Source: an uncultured Spirochaetaceae bacterium (GTDB lineage: Bacteria > Spirochaetota > Spirochaetia > Sphaerochaetales > Sphaerochaetaceae). From it: DNA of 64,000 nt. The notes under the pieces are model-generated. The model was given only the letters and a program-made list of their open reading frames with translations. It ran no database searches and was not told where the DNA came from. Shown in pieces: positions 9,299 to 17,951 of this stretch. The stretch lies in NCBI GenBank assembly GCA_944392985.1, contig CALXYL010000011.1, positions 1 to 64,000 of the forward strand, written 5' to 3'. Position 1 is the first letter of the stretch, and each line of letters begins with the position of its first letter. Position numbers and translations under genes: made by a program.

Positions 9299-9326
9299 AT
9301 TGTAGCCCGATAACAGCCTCAGTCAA
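9299..9326 (-). promoter_or_regulatory. Promoter of Y-family polymerase
   Basis: Read leftward: -35 TTGACT (9326-9321), 16 nt spacer, -10 TACAAT (9304-9299). The expected start point is about three bases before GTG 9289, giving an almost leaderless mRNA. Confidence 0.6.
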
Positions 9327-9348
9327 ACATCCCTGCATGGAAATGCTG

Positions 9349-9354
9349 TATAAT
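9349..9354 (+). promoter_or_regulatory. -10 element of MBL hydrolase gene
   Basis: Perfect TATAAT followed by six bases and ATG 9361. No convincing -35 was found. If used, transcription would begin at or next to the start codon. Lower confidence because only one hexamer supports it. Confidence 0.4.
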
Positions 9355-9360
9355 CCGCGT

Positions 9361-10191
9361 ATGGACGAACTGAGGCAGAGAGCCGTGGCGATAGGGCCGG
9401 GCATATGGTGGATGGATGAATTCTCCCTTGTGAATGCGTTCCTCGTCGAAGGGGATGAGCGTTCGGCAGTGATCGATACATGCTGCGGGCTGGGGAATAT
9501 CAGGGAAGTGGCAGAAGCTCTGACGGACAAGCCTCTTTCAGTGCTGCTGACCCATTCACACCCCGATCATATCGGAGGGATCTACCATTTCAGGGATGTG
9601 CCTGTATTCATGAACAGCAGGGAACGTCTGGGGGATGTGTTTGGGCTGGGAAGCGGCAATGCATTCAGGCGTACATATGTCAGCAGCCGCGGTCCTCAGC
9701 GCTGCCCTGATATCTACAGGGAGCTTTATTCGCTCATTCCCACTTCAGAGCCTGATCCGTCCTTCAACTGGACGGCGATAGAGGATGGCAGTGTCATTGA
9801 TCTTGGTGGTCGCTTTCTCCGCTGCATCCTCACGCCGGGACATACCGACGGCAGCATCTGCTTCCTTGATGACAGAACAGGCATCCTCTTCAGCGGCGAC
9901 ACCGTCAACAGCAGTATCATCCTCCCGCGGCTTGAAGGCGATGCCAATGATCTTATCGAGCTGTATGGAAGGACTCTCTCACGTCTCTGGCAGGAGAAGG
10001 ACAGCTTCAGCAGCCTCGCCATCGGCCATGGTGGCCCGGTCATAGACAAGGCGATCATCGGGGATTACCTCCATATCGTCGAAGGTATCCTCAGCGGCTC
10101 TGTCGAAGGACAGTATGAGGAGGCCGGGTTCCGCCGTGGCGTCGTTGCGCGCTACGGCAGCGCTGAGCTCTGGTATCGCTGCGATCAGTAG
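9361..10191 (+). CDS. MBL-fold metallohydrolase
   Basis: Metallo-beta-lactamase superfamily hydrolase of 276 residues. The zinc motif is THSHPDHIGG (HxHxDH), followed by the third His in TPGHTDGSICFL, an Asp in LFSGDTVN and the last His in IGHGGPV. This is the glyoxalase II-like arrangement; the substrate cannot be named. ATG 9361 is preferred because TATAAT sits six bases upstream; in-frame ATGs at 9337 and 9343 would lie upstream of or at that element. It diverges from the polymerase gene. Confidence 0.85.
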   Translation: MDELRQRAVAIGPGIWWMDEFSLVNAFLVEGDERSAVIDTCCGLGNIREVAEALTDKPLSVLLTHSHPDHIGGIYHFRDVPVFMNSRERLGDVFGLGSGNAFRRTYVSSRGPQRCPDIYRELYSLIPTSEPDPSFNWTAIEDGSVIDLGGRFLRCILTPGHTDGSICFLDDRTGILFSGDTVNSSIILPRLEGDANDLIELYGRTLSRLWQEKDSFSSLAIGHGGPVIDKAIIGDYLHIVEGILSGSVEGQYEEAGFRRGVVARYGSAELWYRCDQ

Positions 10192-10391
10192 GGTATCTTG
10201 AGGAGCTCGTCAACGAGCTGGCGGAGATCGGACGCATGATGATATGCTTTCATCTATAGCGGATATATTGCGTCATTGATTTTGTCAGTATTTCCCGCCT
10301 CCGTTTGTCCTCTCTTCCCATCAAGGCCCCCAAGCATGTCCATGTTTGAAGGATCCATCGGATTATGCCGCAGTTTACTCAACCGACTGAG
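10192..10391. other. Intergenic stretch with no intact gene
   Basis: About 200 bp after the MBL stop. It starts with a 7-bp hairpin (AGCTCGT, two bases, ACGAGCT near 10203-10218) without a T-tract. A short open stretch follows in one frame (YLEELVNELAEIG...), which may be a coding relic but matches nothing I recognise. Confidence 0.4.
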
Positions 10392-10403
10392 ATAATTATC
10401 TCA
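10388..10403. promoter_or_regulatory. 16-bp perfect palindrome, possible metal-regulator operator
   Basis: TGAGATAATTATCTCA is a perfect 16-bp palindrome, and a further TGAGATA half-site lies at 10410-10416. It resembles Fur-superfamily 7-mer arrays (TGATAAT/ATTATCA) only loosely. It lies about 350 bp before the feoAB start, with the ATPase relic between. Confidence 0.35.
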
Positions 10404-10602
10404 ATGCTCTGAGATAGATGAATATTCCGCAGCCGCATTCGAAGTGAAAAGCGGATGCAGGATACATGGCAGAGGCATGGATGCTTTCCTGAAGAGATAC
10501 CCGGAAAGCAAAGTGTTCTCTGTATCGGCAAAGGTTGATGGAGGTTCGATGGCAATCCCTCTGGAGGAATTCCTGCTCTCCAATCCATTGGGCTATCTCT
10601 GA
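10392..10602 (+). pseudogene. Remnant of AAA ATPase with DUF4143 C-terminal domain
   Basis: After an in-frame TAA at 10394-10396 the frame reads about 68 codons to TGA 10602, without a start or RBS. The piece SEIDEYSAAAFEVKSG followed by MDAFLKRYPESKVFSVS and a short hydrophobic end resembles the C-terminus of DUF4143 ATPases, where EID and EVKSG form a PD-(D/E)XK-like nuclease fold. The ATPase core is absent, so this is a 3' relic of a larger gene. Confidence 0.55.
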
Positions 10603-10731
10603 TGGAAGTGCAGCTGCGTGCATGTTTGGGGAAATGATAGGAAGATCAGTTCTCATTGTATGAAGCATCGGCAAGGCATTGATGCTCTGAGTTGGAGACA
10701 GCTATCAGTATTCAGGAAGGCCTCTTCTGGA

Positions 10732-10737
10732 TATAAT
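10732..10737 (+). promoter_or_regulatory. -10 element of feoAB
   Basis: TATAAT with the start codon 17 bases downstream. No strong -35 is present at 16-18 bp, which would suit an activated or iron-regulated promoter. Only the hexamer supports it. Confidence 0.4.
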
Positions 10738-10754
10738 CAGCGCGAGAGCTGCTT

Positions 10755-13109
10755 ATGACATTGGATAATCTGAATATCGGTGAGAGTGCCAGGATACTCT
10801 CGGTTTCGGGCGATGCCGCGCTTCGCCGCCATTTCCTTGATATGGGACTGACTCCTGATACGGTTGTCACTCTTGTGAAAAGGGCCCCTATGGGTGATCC
10901 GCTGGAGATATATGTCAGAGGTTATGAGCTGACGCTCCGGAAGGAGGATGCTGCCCAGATTTCATGCGTGGAGGCCGCTGCCCCCGCTGTGAGGGCAAGC
11001 AATGCCGGGCACAGGATGATACAGCATCCACACGTCGGGGAGGCGGAGACCCATAAGCCTGGGGACAAGCCTCTGATCCCTGAGACCACTCCGATCGTTT
11101 TCGCGCTTGCCGGCAACCAGAACTGCGGCAAGACGACGCTTTTCAATCAGCTGACAGGATCGAATCAGCATGTAGGCAATTTCCCCGGTGTCACGGTGGA
11201 TAGCAAATCAGGGCGCATCCGCGGGCATGAGGATGTGACTGTCGTGGATCTTCCAGGCATCTACTCTCTCTCTCCTTATACGAATGAGGAGATCGTCACC
11301 CGCGACTTCATCCTGAAAGGCAAACCAGACGGGATCATCAACATCGTGGATGCGACGAATATCGAGAGGAATCTCTATCTGACTATGCAGCTGATCGAGC
11401 TCGATGTACCGATCGTCATCGCTCTGAACATGATGGATGAGGTTCGTGACAATGGTGGCACGATCGATATCAACCAGCTGGAGGAGAGCCTTGGTGTTGC
11501 GGTCGTTCCGATCTCCGCGTCGAAGAACGAGGGTGTTGAGGAGCTTGTGAAGCATGCCATCCATGTCGCGCGCTTCAAGGAATCCCCGGGGCTGAAGGAT
11601 TTCTGTCCTGCGGAAGGCGCTGCGAAGGATGTTGCGATACACCGTTCGCTCCATGCCATCATGCACCTCGTGCAGGACCATGCGGAGAGGGCAGGGCTTC
11701 CTATCAGGTTTGCCGCGGCAAAGCTCGTTGAGGGAGATGGCCCTGTAATGGAGGCGCTTTCCCTCGATGGCAATGAGAAGGAGACTCTGGAGCATATCCT
11801 CAAGCAGCTGGAGACAGAGAGCGGTACAGACAGGGATGCGGCTCTCGCGGATGCACGTTTCCGGTTCATTGAGCGGATCTGCGACGAGAGCGTCGTCAAG
11901 ATGCATGAGTCCAGAGAGCGGCTCAGGTCACTGCGGGCCGATAGGATCCTGACGGGGAAATACACTGCGATTCCTGCGTTCATCCTCATCATGGCGCTTG
12001 TATTCTACCTGACATTCGGTCCCGTCGGATCATTCCTTTCCGATGCCCTGTCGCTGGGCATCGAGAAGCTGACGGAGGTTGTCGATAACCTCCTGACGGT
12101 TTACGGCCTCAACCCGATAGTCCATTCGCTCATCATCGATGGCGTGTTCGCAGGAGTCGGCAGCGTGCTGTCGTTCCTGCCTATAATCGTCGTGCTATTC
12201 TTCTTCCTCTCGATCCTTGAGGACAGCGGATATATGGCACGCGTCTCCTTCGTCATGGACAAGCTGCTCAGGAAGATCGGGCTTTCCGGCAGGAGCTTTG
12301 TGCCGATGCTCATAGGCTTCGGCTGCTCCGTTCCCGCGATCATGGCGACGAGGACGCTTTCTTCGGAGAGGGACAGGAAGATGACGATACTCCTTGTGCC
12401 GTTCATGTCATGTTCTGCTAAGCTGCCGATCTATGCGCTCTTCACATACGCATTCTTCCCTGACCATGGGGCCCTTGTGATGATTGGGCTCTATGTGATC
12501 GGGATCATCATGGGCATCCTGCTGTCACTCGTGCTCAAGCATACGGGTTTCAAGGGCAACCCAGTGCCTTTCGTGCTTGAGCTTCCCAACTACAGGATGC
12601 CTAGCACTCGGACTGTGCTCCAGCTGATCTGGGAGAAAACGAAGGACTTCGTCACGAGGGCATTCACCATCATCTTCCTCGCCACAATCATCATCTGGTT
12701 CTTCCAGAGCTTCGATACGCGCCTGAATCCGGTTGCTGATTCATCGCAGAGCATGCTCGCCGCTATCGGATCCTTCATAGCCCCTCTGTTCAGCCCGCTT
12801 GGATTCGGCGACTGGAGGATATCCACAGCGCTCATAACCGGGTTCTCTGCAAAGGAGAGCGTTGTCAGCACCCTTACAGTGCTTCTTGGCGGGGATACTG
12901 CCGCTCTCTCCTCTCTTTTCACCCCGCTTGTCGCTTTCGCGTTCCTCATCTTCACGCTGCTCTATACTCCATGCGTCGCAGCGATAGCCACTGTCCGGCG
13001 TGAGCTTGGTCGCCGCTGGGCATGGGGTGTAGTTGCCCTCCAGTGCTCCATCGCCTGGATCGCCGCATTCGCGGTGCGCATGATCGGAATGCTCTTCGGC
13101 GCCTTCTGA
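10755..13109 (+). CDS. feoB: FeoA-FeoB fusion, ferrous iron transporter
   Basis: Inner-membrane Fe(II) importer of 784 residues. Residues 1-75 form an SH3-like FeoA domain (LNIGESARILSV ... RHFLDMGLTPDTVV). A linker leads to the FeoB G domain with G1 GNQNCGKTT (about 120-128), the switch I segment NFPGVTVD, G3 VVDLPGIYSL and G4 ALNMMDEV. The membrane domain has two gate motifs, including GFGCSVPAIMATRTL, and about eight to ten helices. Fusion of FeoA to FeoB is known in some anaerobes. No feoC follows; a TetR gene lies 39 nt downstream. Confidence 0.95.
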   Translation: MTLDNLNIGESARILSVSGDAALRRHFLDMGLTPDTVVTLVKRAPMGDPLEIYVRGYELTLRKEDAAQISCVEAAAPAVRASNAGHRMIQHPHVGEAETHKPGDKPLIPETTPIVFALAGNQNCGKTTLFNQLTGSNQHVGNFPGVTVDSKSGRIRGHEDVTVVDLPGIYSLSPYTNEEIVTRDFILKGKPDGIINIVDATNIERNLYLTMQLIELDVPIVIALNMMDEVRDNGGTIDINQLEESLGVAVVPISASKNEGVEELVKHAIHVARFKESPGLKDFCPAEGAAKDVAIHRSLHAIMHLVQDHAERAGLPIRFAAAKLVEGDGPVMEALSLDGNEKETLEHILKQLETESGTDRDAALADARFRFIERICDESVVKMHESRERLRSLRADRILTGKYTAIPAFILIMALVFYLTFGPVGSFLSDALSLGIEKLTEVVDNLLTVYGLNPIVHSLIIDGVFAGVGSVLSFLPIIVVLFFFLSILEDSGYMARVSFVMDKLLRKIGLSGRSFVPMLIGFGCSVPAIMATRTLSSERDRKMTILLVPFMSCSAKLPIYALFTYAFFPDHGALVMIGLYVIGIIMGILLSLVLKHTGFKGNPVPFVLELPNYRMPSTRTVLQLIWEKTKDFVTRAFTIIFLATIIIWFFQSFDTRLNPVADSSQSMLAAIGSFIAPLFSPLGFGDWRISTALITGFSAKESVVSTLTVLLGGDTAALSSLFTPLVAFAFLIFTLLYTPCVAAIATVRRELGRRWAWGVVALQCSIAWIAAFAVRMIGMLFGAF

Positions 13110-13133
13110 GCTCTTGCCTTTCCTCTTCTTCCC

Positions 13134-13154
13134 TGCCATATTCCCTATATGGCA
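13134..13154. promoter_or_regulatory. Inverted repeat over the tetR start, possible autoregulatory operator
   Basis: TGCCATAT, 5 nt, ATATGGCA: perfect 8-bp arms. The start codon of the TetR gene (13149) lies in the right arm. Position and symmetry fit a TetR dimer site; binding is inference. Confidence 0.4.
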
Positions 13155-13697
13155 AGAGAGGAAGAGGGTACAAAGGCAGCTTTTGCAGAAGCGTACAGGA
13201 AGCTCCAGAGCGGAAATCCTGATGATAGGATCACTGTCAAGGATATCGCGGAGACGGCAGGGTATGACCGCCACACATTCTATTACCATTTCACAGGATT
13301 CTATGATCTGATCTCATGGATCTTCGACACGGAAATCGCAGCCATCACGGAACAGGCTGCGGGGGACTGGCGTACTGTCGTCCGTTCTCTTGTCGGATAT
13401 GCCGATACAAACAGGCGGCTTGTCCTTTCGCTGCATCATTCGCCAAAGAATGAGGAGACGACGCGCTTCCTTGAAAGGAAGATGAACGCGCTGCTCTTCT
13501 ACTTCCTCTCATCCTCCCCATCCTTCTTGGCATCAAGCGAGGAGCGGCGCAGGAGGATTGCTGTATTCATCGCGGGAGGAGCCCTTTCCCTTTTCTACAT
13601 GTGGCTGGACAGCGGAATGGAAAGAAGCCCCGCCGATATCTCAGCGGAGCTTCTCGATTCAATCGAACGCGGGCTTGCGGGCTTTCAGAGTATGTGA
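13149..13697 (+). CDS. TetR/AcrR family transcriptional regulator
   Basis: One-component regulator of 182 residues. The N-terminal helix-turn-helix reads [28 protein letters not shown], the typical TetR recognition helix YYHF. The C-terminal ligand domain is all-helical (about residues 60-182), similar to the DhaS-like or TetR_C_8 group. No RBS is visible before the ATG. The ligand is unknown. It overlaps the convergent amino acid ABC ATPase gene by 13 nt. Confidence 0.85.
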   Translation: MAREEEGTKAAFAEAYRKLQSGNPDDRITVKDIAETAGYDRHTFYYHFTGFYDLISWIFDTEIAAITEQAAGDWRTVVRSLVGYADTNRRLVLSLHHSPKNEETTRFLERKMNALLFYFLSSSPSFLASSEERRRRIAVFIAGGALSLFYMWLDSGMERSPADISAELLDSIERGLAGFQSM

Positions 13698-14425
13698 TTG
13701 AGGAAGTCCTTCGTCCTCTCGCTCTCGGGTGAGGAGAACATCCTTTCCGGTGTGCCTGTCTCGATTATCTCGCCTTTGTCCATGAACACGACCTTGTCGG
13801 CGGCGGCGCGGGCGAATCCCATCTCGTGTGTCACGAGCAGCATCGTCATGCCGTCCTTGGCAAGGGCAAGCATAACATCAAGCACTTCCTTGATCATCTC
13901 TGGATCCAGCGCGGATGTCGGCTCATCGAAGAGCATGGCTTTTGGGTTCATCGCCAGGGCTCGGGCAATTGCGACACGCTGCTGCTGACCTCCTGAGAGC
14001 TGGGTGGGGTGCACCTTTGCTTTCTCCTCGAGCCCGACGCGCCTCAGAAGCTGCATCGCCAGATCCTCGGCCTCCGCTTTGTTCATCTTCCTCACCTTTA
14101 TCGGGGCAAGCGTGATGTTGTCGAGGACAGTAAGATGCGGAAAGAGGTTGAACGACTGGAATACCATACCGACTTCTTCCCTGATCTTCCTGATATCCGA
14201 AGAGGCATCGGTCGTGTCGACGCCATCGATCAGGATATGTCCGGAGGTCGGCTTCTCAAGCCCATTCACGCAGCGGAGCATCGTTGATTTGCCTGATCCG
14301 GACGGGCCTATGATGACGACGACTTCCCCGTCATTGACAGTCAATGAAGCATTCCTGACGGCATGGAGGACACCATTGGGCGTGTTGAAGTCCTTTGCGA
14401 GGTTCTGTATTTCAATCTTAGCCAT
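13685..14425 (-). CDS. Polar amino acid ABC transporter ATP-binding protein (GlnQ/HisP-type)
   Basis: ATPase of 246 residues. Walker [11 protein letters not shown]-loop [13 protein letters not shown], signature [15 protein letters not shown], Walker [12 protein letters not shown] and H-loop LVTHEMGFA are all intact. The length and the FNLFPH motif place it with glutamine/histidine/arginine importers. It overlaps the permease gene by 8 nt, forming a two-gene operon. The matching binding protein is probably encoded at 27403-28155, preceded by the same inverted repeat. Confidence 0.95.
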   Translation of the reverse strand: MAKIEIQNLAKDFNTPNGVLHAVRNASLTVNDGEVVVIIGPSGSGKSTMLRCVNGLEKPTSGHILIDGVDTTDASSDIRKIREEVGMVFQSFNLFPHLTVLDNITLAPIKVRKMNKAEAEDLAMQLLRRVGLEEKAKVHPTQLSGGQQQRVAIARALAMNPKAMLFDEPTSALDPEMIKEVLDVMLALAKDGMTMLLVTHEMGFARAAADKVVFMDKGEIIETGTPERMFSSPESERTKDFLNHIL

Positions 14426-15275
14426 TCTTGTGCAGCCTCTCTTCCAGCAGTCCCACGAGGCGTGAGAGCACCAGCGTTATGATCAGATAGATGAGCGCGA
14501 CGACGAGCATCGTCTCCAGGGAAAGGAATGTTCTTGAGATATACATCCTTCCGCAGCGGAGGATATCCTCCAGCGAGAGCACGGAAACAAGGGATGAGTC
14601 CTTGAGCATCGAGATGAACTCATTGCCGATCGCAGGGAGTATGACCTTCACCGTCTGGGGCAGGATGATGTATCTGAACGCCTGGCTTCTTGTCATTCCC
14701 AGTGCGATGGCTGCTTCCATCTGGCCTTTTGGGATTGCCTGTATGCCTGCCCTGACGATCTCGCCCATATAGGCTCCGAAGCAGACGGAGAGGGAGAAGA
14801 TCGCAGCGACGATGCCTTCAACATGAAACAGTGATCCTACGGCATAGTAGATGAAGATCAGCTGAACCAGGAGCGGTATACCTCTGATGAGCTCGACATA
14901 GACACCGCAGATCATGTTGATCCAGCGTCTTTTTGATACAGAGCCCAGTCCTGTGAACGTTCCGATGATGACTGCTCCGATGATGGAGAATACAGTGACC
15001 TCGAATGTGACCGGAGCACCACGGAGGCATGTGATGAAGATCGTGCGGTAAGGATCCGGGAAGAATATGATCAGCACCGCGGAGAGCACGAGCGCTCCGA
15101 AGAATGTCAGCCTCCAGGATGTCAGTACATGCTTGGAGCCTTTCTTCGGGATGAGCACGCCATCTGTCATGTTTATTGTCGGAGCACCGGCCTTTGGTGC
15201 ATTCGGATCAACTGAGACCGTATGCTGCCGTATTGCCTCGGCTTTGATTCTTTCGTCTATTTCCTTGCTGTCCAT
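14418..15275 (-). CDS. Polar amino acid ABC transporter permease (GlnP/HisM-type)
   Basis: Inner-membrane permease of 285 residues with a charged cytoplasmic N-terminal extension (about 60 residues) before the first helix ([15 protein letters not shown]). The EAA loop [21 protein letters not shown] is characteristic of the HisM/GlnP family, and [15 protein letters not shown] is the conserved first core segment. Start ATG 15275 is chosen because a -35/-10 pair ends ten bases upstream; alternatives at 15287 (inside the -10) and TTG 15314 are excluded by it. Confidence 0.92.
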   Translation of the reverse strand: MDSKEIDERIKAEAIRQHTVSVDPNAPKAGAPTINMTDGVLIPKKGSKHVLTSWRLTFFGALVLSAVLIIFFPDPYRTIFITCLRGAPVTFEVTVFSIIGAVIIGTFTGLGSVSKRRWINMICGVYVELIRGIPLLVQLIFIYYAVGSLFHVEGIVAAIFSLSVCFGAYMGEIVRAGIQAIPKGQMEAAIALGMTRSQAFRYIILPQTVKVILPAIGNEFISMLKDSSLVSVLSLEDILRCGRMYISRTFLSLETMLVVALIYLIITLVLSRLVGLLEERLHKNG

Positions 15276-15285
15276 AGCAAAGACC

Positions 15286-15314
15286 ATAATGTATAAAATT
15301 ACAGTCTCGGTCAA
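15286..15314 (-). promoter_or_regulatory. Promoter of amino acid permease-ATPase operon
   Basis: Read leftward: -35 TTGACC (15314-15309), 17 nt spacer, -10 CATTAT (15291-15286), with ATG 15275 ten bases on. A short leader without RBS is implied. An inverted repeat lies 16 bp upstream of the -35. Confidence 0.55.
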
Positions 15315-15330
15315 CCGGAATAAGAATACT

Positions 15331-15358
15331 TATGCAGAAAAGACGGTTTTACTGCATA
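15331..15358. promoter_or_regulatory. Inverted repeat TATGCAG...CTGCATA, operator of permease operon
   Basis: TATGCAG (15331-15337) and CTGCATA (15352-15358) are perfect arms separated by 14 nt, with AAAA and TTTT flanking inside. A near-identical element (10-bp arms) precedes the binding-protein gene at 28190-28219. It overlaps the end of the ArsR-type gene by two bases and probably binds a common regulator. Confidence 0.55.
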
Positions 15359-15359
15359 T

Positions 15360-16400
15360 TCAGGTCTCTTCCAGCTTGGTTGACAGCCATCTTATCGAGA
15401 TGTCCTGCGATTGGTTCCCAAAGCCTTTTCCGAAGATGCAGAATCCGCTTTTGTTCACCGCCGAGTTCTTTATGCCGATCCTCAGCGTAAGGCAGCTACT
15501 CGAGATCATAAGCAGCTTCATCTTCAGGTCTGCCTGGAGCATATCGTTTGTGAGAATGTCACAGAGCCTCACGTCAGAAGCCTTCTTCCCGTTGATGGAT
15601 GTGCCGTCGTCGCTGATGATGATATGCACAGTTTCCCCGAACTGCTCGCCCTTCCACCAGGAGGGGGTGAAGCGACCTTTTTCCGCGGGGTTCTGGTTTG
15701 AATGGGCAGTGTATGTCCCGATTTCCTTCTCGCCAAGCCAGAATGTGATATCAGAGGTGCCATCCGTAACGGATTCCAGGGGCACTGCGTCTGGAAAGAC
15801 CAGCATCCTGTTGTTCCTGATTCCCTTCTGCGGGCTTATTTCCATGCATATCTCTATCCTGAGGAAGCCCAGATCCTCATATGGGATATTAAGGGGTATC
15901 TTGTATTCCACATATCCGTGAGAGCACCAGAGCAGCTGGGCCGTGATGCGGTCAGGGGTGAAGAATACCGATGGGTCGTCCCATCTGGTTATGAGGCTTC
16001 CGCTAGAGGCGAGGCCGCATGGGGGATATATCCTGAAATCGAAGAAGTTGCCGGGACTTATCAGGGTCTCATAGTATTCCTTCTGCTCCTGCTTCTCCTC
16101 TCCGTTGGTATTGACGATGATCTTCGAGAATACCTTGCGGCAGAACTTCTGATGCCCCACTGTTCCATCAGCATAGTATGATGAGATCAGTCCCGCGGCT
16201 TCCAGTGTCCCCAGATGCATGAGCGTCGTTGTCTTTGAGCAGCCGATTGCATCCTGGATCTCGTGGACATTCATCTCCTTCTGCTCCAGCAGCTGCAGTA
16301 TCCTGAGCCTTGTCTCATTCGCGAGGGCCTTCAGGACATCCACTCTGCCAGCGTCGCAGATGCTGAGTTCCCTGTTATCCTTTGTTCCTGCACTGTCCAT
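15360..16400 (-). CDS. ArsR-type regulator with large C-terminal domain, glycan locus
   Basis: Regulator of 346 residues. The winged helix (about residues 18-95) reads DVLKALANETRLRILQLLEQ, then HEIQDAIGCSKTTTLMHLGTLEAAGLIS, the ArsR pattern without metal-site cysteine pairs. The remaining 240 residues are beta-rich (for example ITFWLGEKEIGTYTAHS) and probably sense a sugar; I do not recognise the domain. Start ATG 16400 has AAGGA seven bases upstream; in-frame ATGs at 16406 and 16427 lack this. It diverges from the sugar ABC operon across a gap with two promoters and a palindrome, so it most likely controls that locus and itself. Confidence 0.8.
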   Translation of the reverse strand: MDSAGTKDNRELSICDAGRVDVLKALANETRLRILQLLEQKEMNVHEIQDAIGCSKTTTLMHLGTLEAAGLISSYYADGTVGHQKFCRKVFSKIIVNTNGEEKQEQKEYYETLISPGNFFDFRIYPPCGLASSGSLITRWDDPSVFFTPDRITAQLLWCSHGYVEYKIPLNIPYEDLGFLRIEICMEISPQKGIRNNRMLVFPDAVPLESVTDGTSDITFWLGEKEIGTYTAHSNQNPAEKGRFTPSWWKGEQFGETVHIIISDDGTSINGKKASDVRLCDILTNDMLQADLKMKLLMISSSCLTLRIGIKNSAVNKSGFCIFGKGFGNQSQDISIRWLSTKLEET

Positions 16401-16463
16401 TATCATATCCTTAGGAAAATATACCATATTGATTCCACTCTACAGTAATATAGATTATCCACC

Positions 16464-16487
16464 TTTAGTCTATTAAATATGACTAAA
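16464..16487. promoter_or_regulatory. Operator palindrome between ArsR-type gene and sugar ABC operon
   Basis: TTTAGTC, 10 nt, GACTAAA: perfect 7-bp arms in an AT-rich gap. It covers the -10 of the leftward regulator promoter and lies 22 bp upstream of the rightward -35. Autorepression and control of the operon are inferred from position. Confidence 0.55.
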
Positions 16488-16500
16488 TCTAATTTGTCAA
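16472..16500 (-). promoter_or_regulatory. Promoter of ArsR-type regulator
   Basis: Read leftward: TTGACA (16500-16495), 17 nt, TTTAAT (16477-16472). The -35 is a perfect match and the -10 differs by one base. The palindrome overlaps the -10. Confidence 0.65.
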
Positions 16501-16509
16501 AACTTTTTG

Positions 16510-16538
16510 TTGACAGGATGGAATGGCGGCTCGATTAT
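16510..16538 (+). promoter_or_regulatory. Promoter of sugar ABC/glycosidase operon
   Basis: TTGACA (16510-16515), 17 nt, GATTAT (16533-16538). Transcription would start near 16545, giving a leader of about 35 nt with a strong AAGGAGG at 16568-16574. Confidence 0.65.
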
Positions 16539-16580
16539 TTGCGTATAAAGATGCGATTAAATCTAAAAAGGAGGAACCAG

Positions 16581-17900
16581 ATGACAAAGATGAGATCAAT
16601 ACTCGTTCTTTTCTGTCTTTTGCCATGTCTTCTATTCGCTTCAGGAGCAGAGGAGACCTCGGATGGTGCCATCCATCTTTCATACTGGCTTGATGGCAGT
16701 ATAGAGAGCTTTGCACCAACGGTCATGCTGACTGAGAAGTGGAATGAGGAGAACCCGGATATCCAGGTTGAGCTTGTACCGCTTCCTGCAGGTGATTCAT
16801 ATAACCAGAAGGTACTGACAGCTGCAGCAGGGAATGCCCTGCCTGATATCATAAGGATGGATGAGCTCTTTGTGCCGCAGTTCGCCGCGGAGGGAGTGCT
16901 GGCCGATGTCACGGATCTCGCTACAGGAGAGGAGAATCCGATAAACTTCGATGATATCTATCAGAATGCACTTGATATGGGCATCTATGATGGGCGCTAT
17001 TATGGATATCCTGATGATTATTCATGGGCTGTCCTTGCTTATCGTAAGGATCTTTTTGAAGCCGCTGGACTTGATCCTGCGAAGCCTCCAAAGACATGGG
17101 ATGAGTTCGTCGAATATGCAGAGAAGCTGACTGATGCCGACAAGGGACAGTATGGATTCGTCATCCAGCCATATGACTGGTGGTTCTTCACCTGGATGTG
17201 GATGAATGGCGGCGATGTATTCAATGACGATATGACGAAGTGCATCATCAATGAGCCAGAGGCTGTTGAAGCCCTGCAGTTCTATGTTGATCTGCACAGC
17301 AAATACCATGTTGTTCCTCCTGCCGTAGTCTCTGCGATGAGGACACAGGGAGCACAGTTCAGCGCTGAGTCCGCTATGATAAACGGACAGGTCGCGATGC
17401 TCCAGATCGGTCCATGGTTCACACAGACTTATTATCAGCAGAGCCCTGATGGTGTGGATAATCTTATCTATGCACCTCTGCCGGTTGAGGGTGAGAAGGG
17501 AATTGAAGCCAGCGCAATCGGTGGCCGCGTGATCAGCGTGAGCGCAACGACTCCATATAGGGAGGAAGCCTGGGAGTATGTCGTCTGGCTTGAGGAGAAC
17601 AAGGTCCAGTATTATCAGGAGCTTGCCCGCACAATGGATTCAGAGGAATTCCTGCGCAATGTTAACCTGACGGAGATCCTTCCAAGGAAGTCCACGGCTG
17701 ATCTCCCGATATTCGGGCATCCGCACCTCAGCATCTTCGTTGAGACGGCAGATGCTACGCACCTGAGGCAGCGCTACACATCGTGGACAAAGCCGGCACG
17801 CGTTATCAACGAGGAGCTGCAGGCTGCCATTCTGGGTATAAAGACCCCGCAGCAGGCAATGGATGATGCGGCGGCGGTAATCAACGCTGATATGCAGTGA
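16581..17900 (+). CDS. Sugar ABC transporter substrate-binding protein (family 1)
   Basis: Exported binding protein of 439 residues, carbohydrate uptake family 1 (MalE/UgpB-like). A signal peptide ends at LLFASGAEE, a pattern common among spirochaete binding proteins. The mature part has the cluster 1 features: TEKWNEENPDIQVELVPLPAGD, GNALPDIIRMDE, KPPKTWDEFVEYAEKL and the WEYVVWLEE C-lobe helix. Start ATG 16581 follows AAGGAGG; the longer open frame upstream runs through the promoter. First gene of an operon with two permeases and four glycosidases; the bound sugar is probably a plant oligosaccharide. Confidence 0.93.
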   Translation: MTKMRSILVLFCLLPCLLFASGAEETSDGAIHLSYWLDGSIESFAPTVMLTEKWNEENPDIQVELVPLPAGDSYNQKVLTAAAGNALPDIIRMDELFVPQFAAEGVLADVTDLATGEENPINFDDIYQNALDMGIYDGRYYGYPDDYSWAVLAYRKDLFEAAGLDPAKPPKTWDEFVEYAEKLTDADKGQYGFVIQPYDWWFFTWMWMNGGDVFNDDMTKCIINEPEAVEALQFYVDLHSKYHVVPPAVVSAMRTQGAQFSAESAMINGQVAMLQIGPWFTQTYYQQSPDGVDNLIYAPLPVEGEKGIEASAIGGRVISVSATTPYREEAWEYVVWLEENKVQYYQELARTMDSEEFLRNVNLTEILPRKSTADLPIFGHPHLSIFVETADATHLRQRYTSWTKPARVINEELQAAILGIKTPQQAMDDAAAVINADMQ

Positions 17901-17951
17901 TAGTCATGCAGGATGGGGATCCCCATCCTGCAGATACAGGGAGGAAGGGAA

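Noticed and set aside
10388-10403. Definite Fur box
   Set aside because: The palindrome has only partial agreement with the GATAATGATAATCATTATC consensus and is far from feoAB; kept as an unassigned palindrome.
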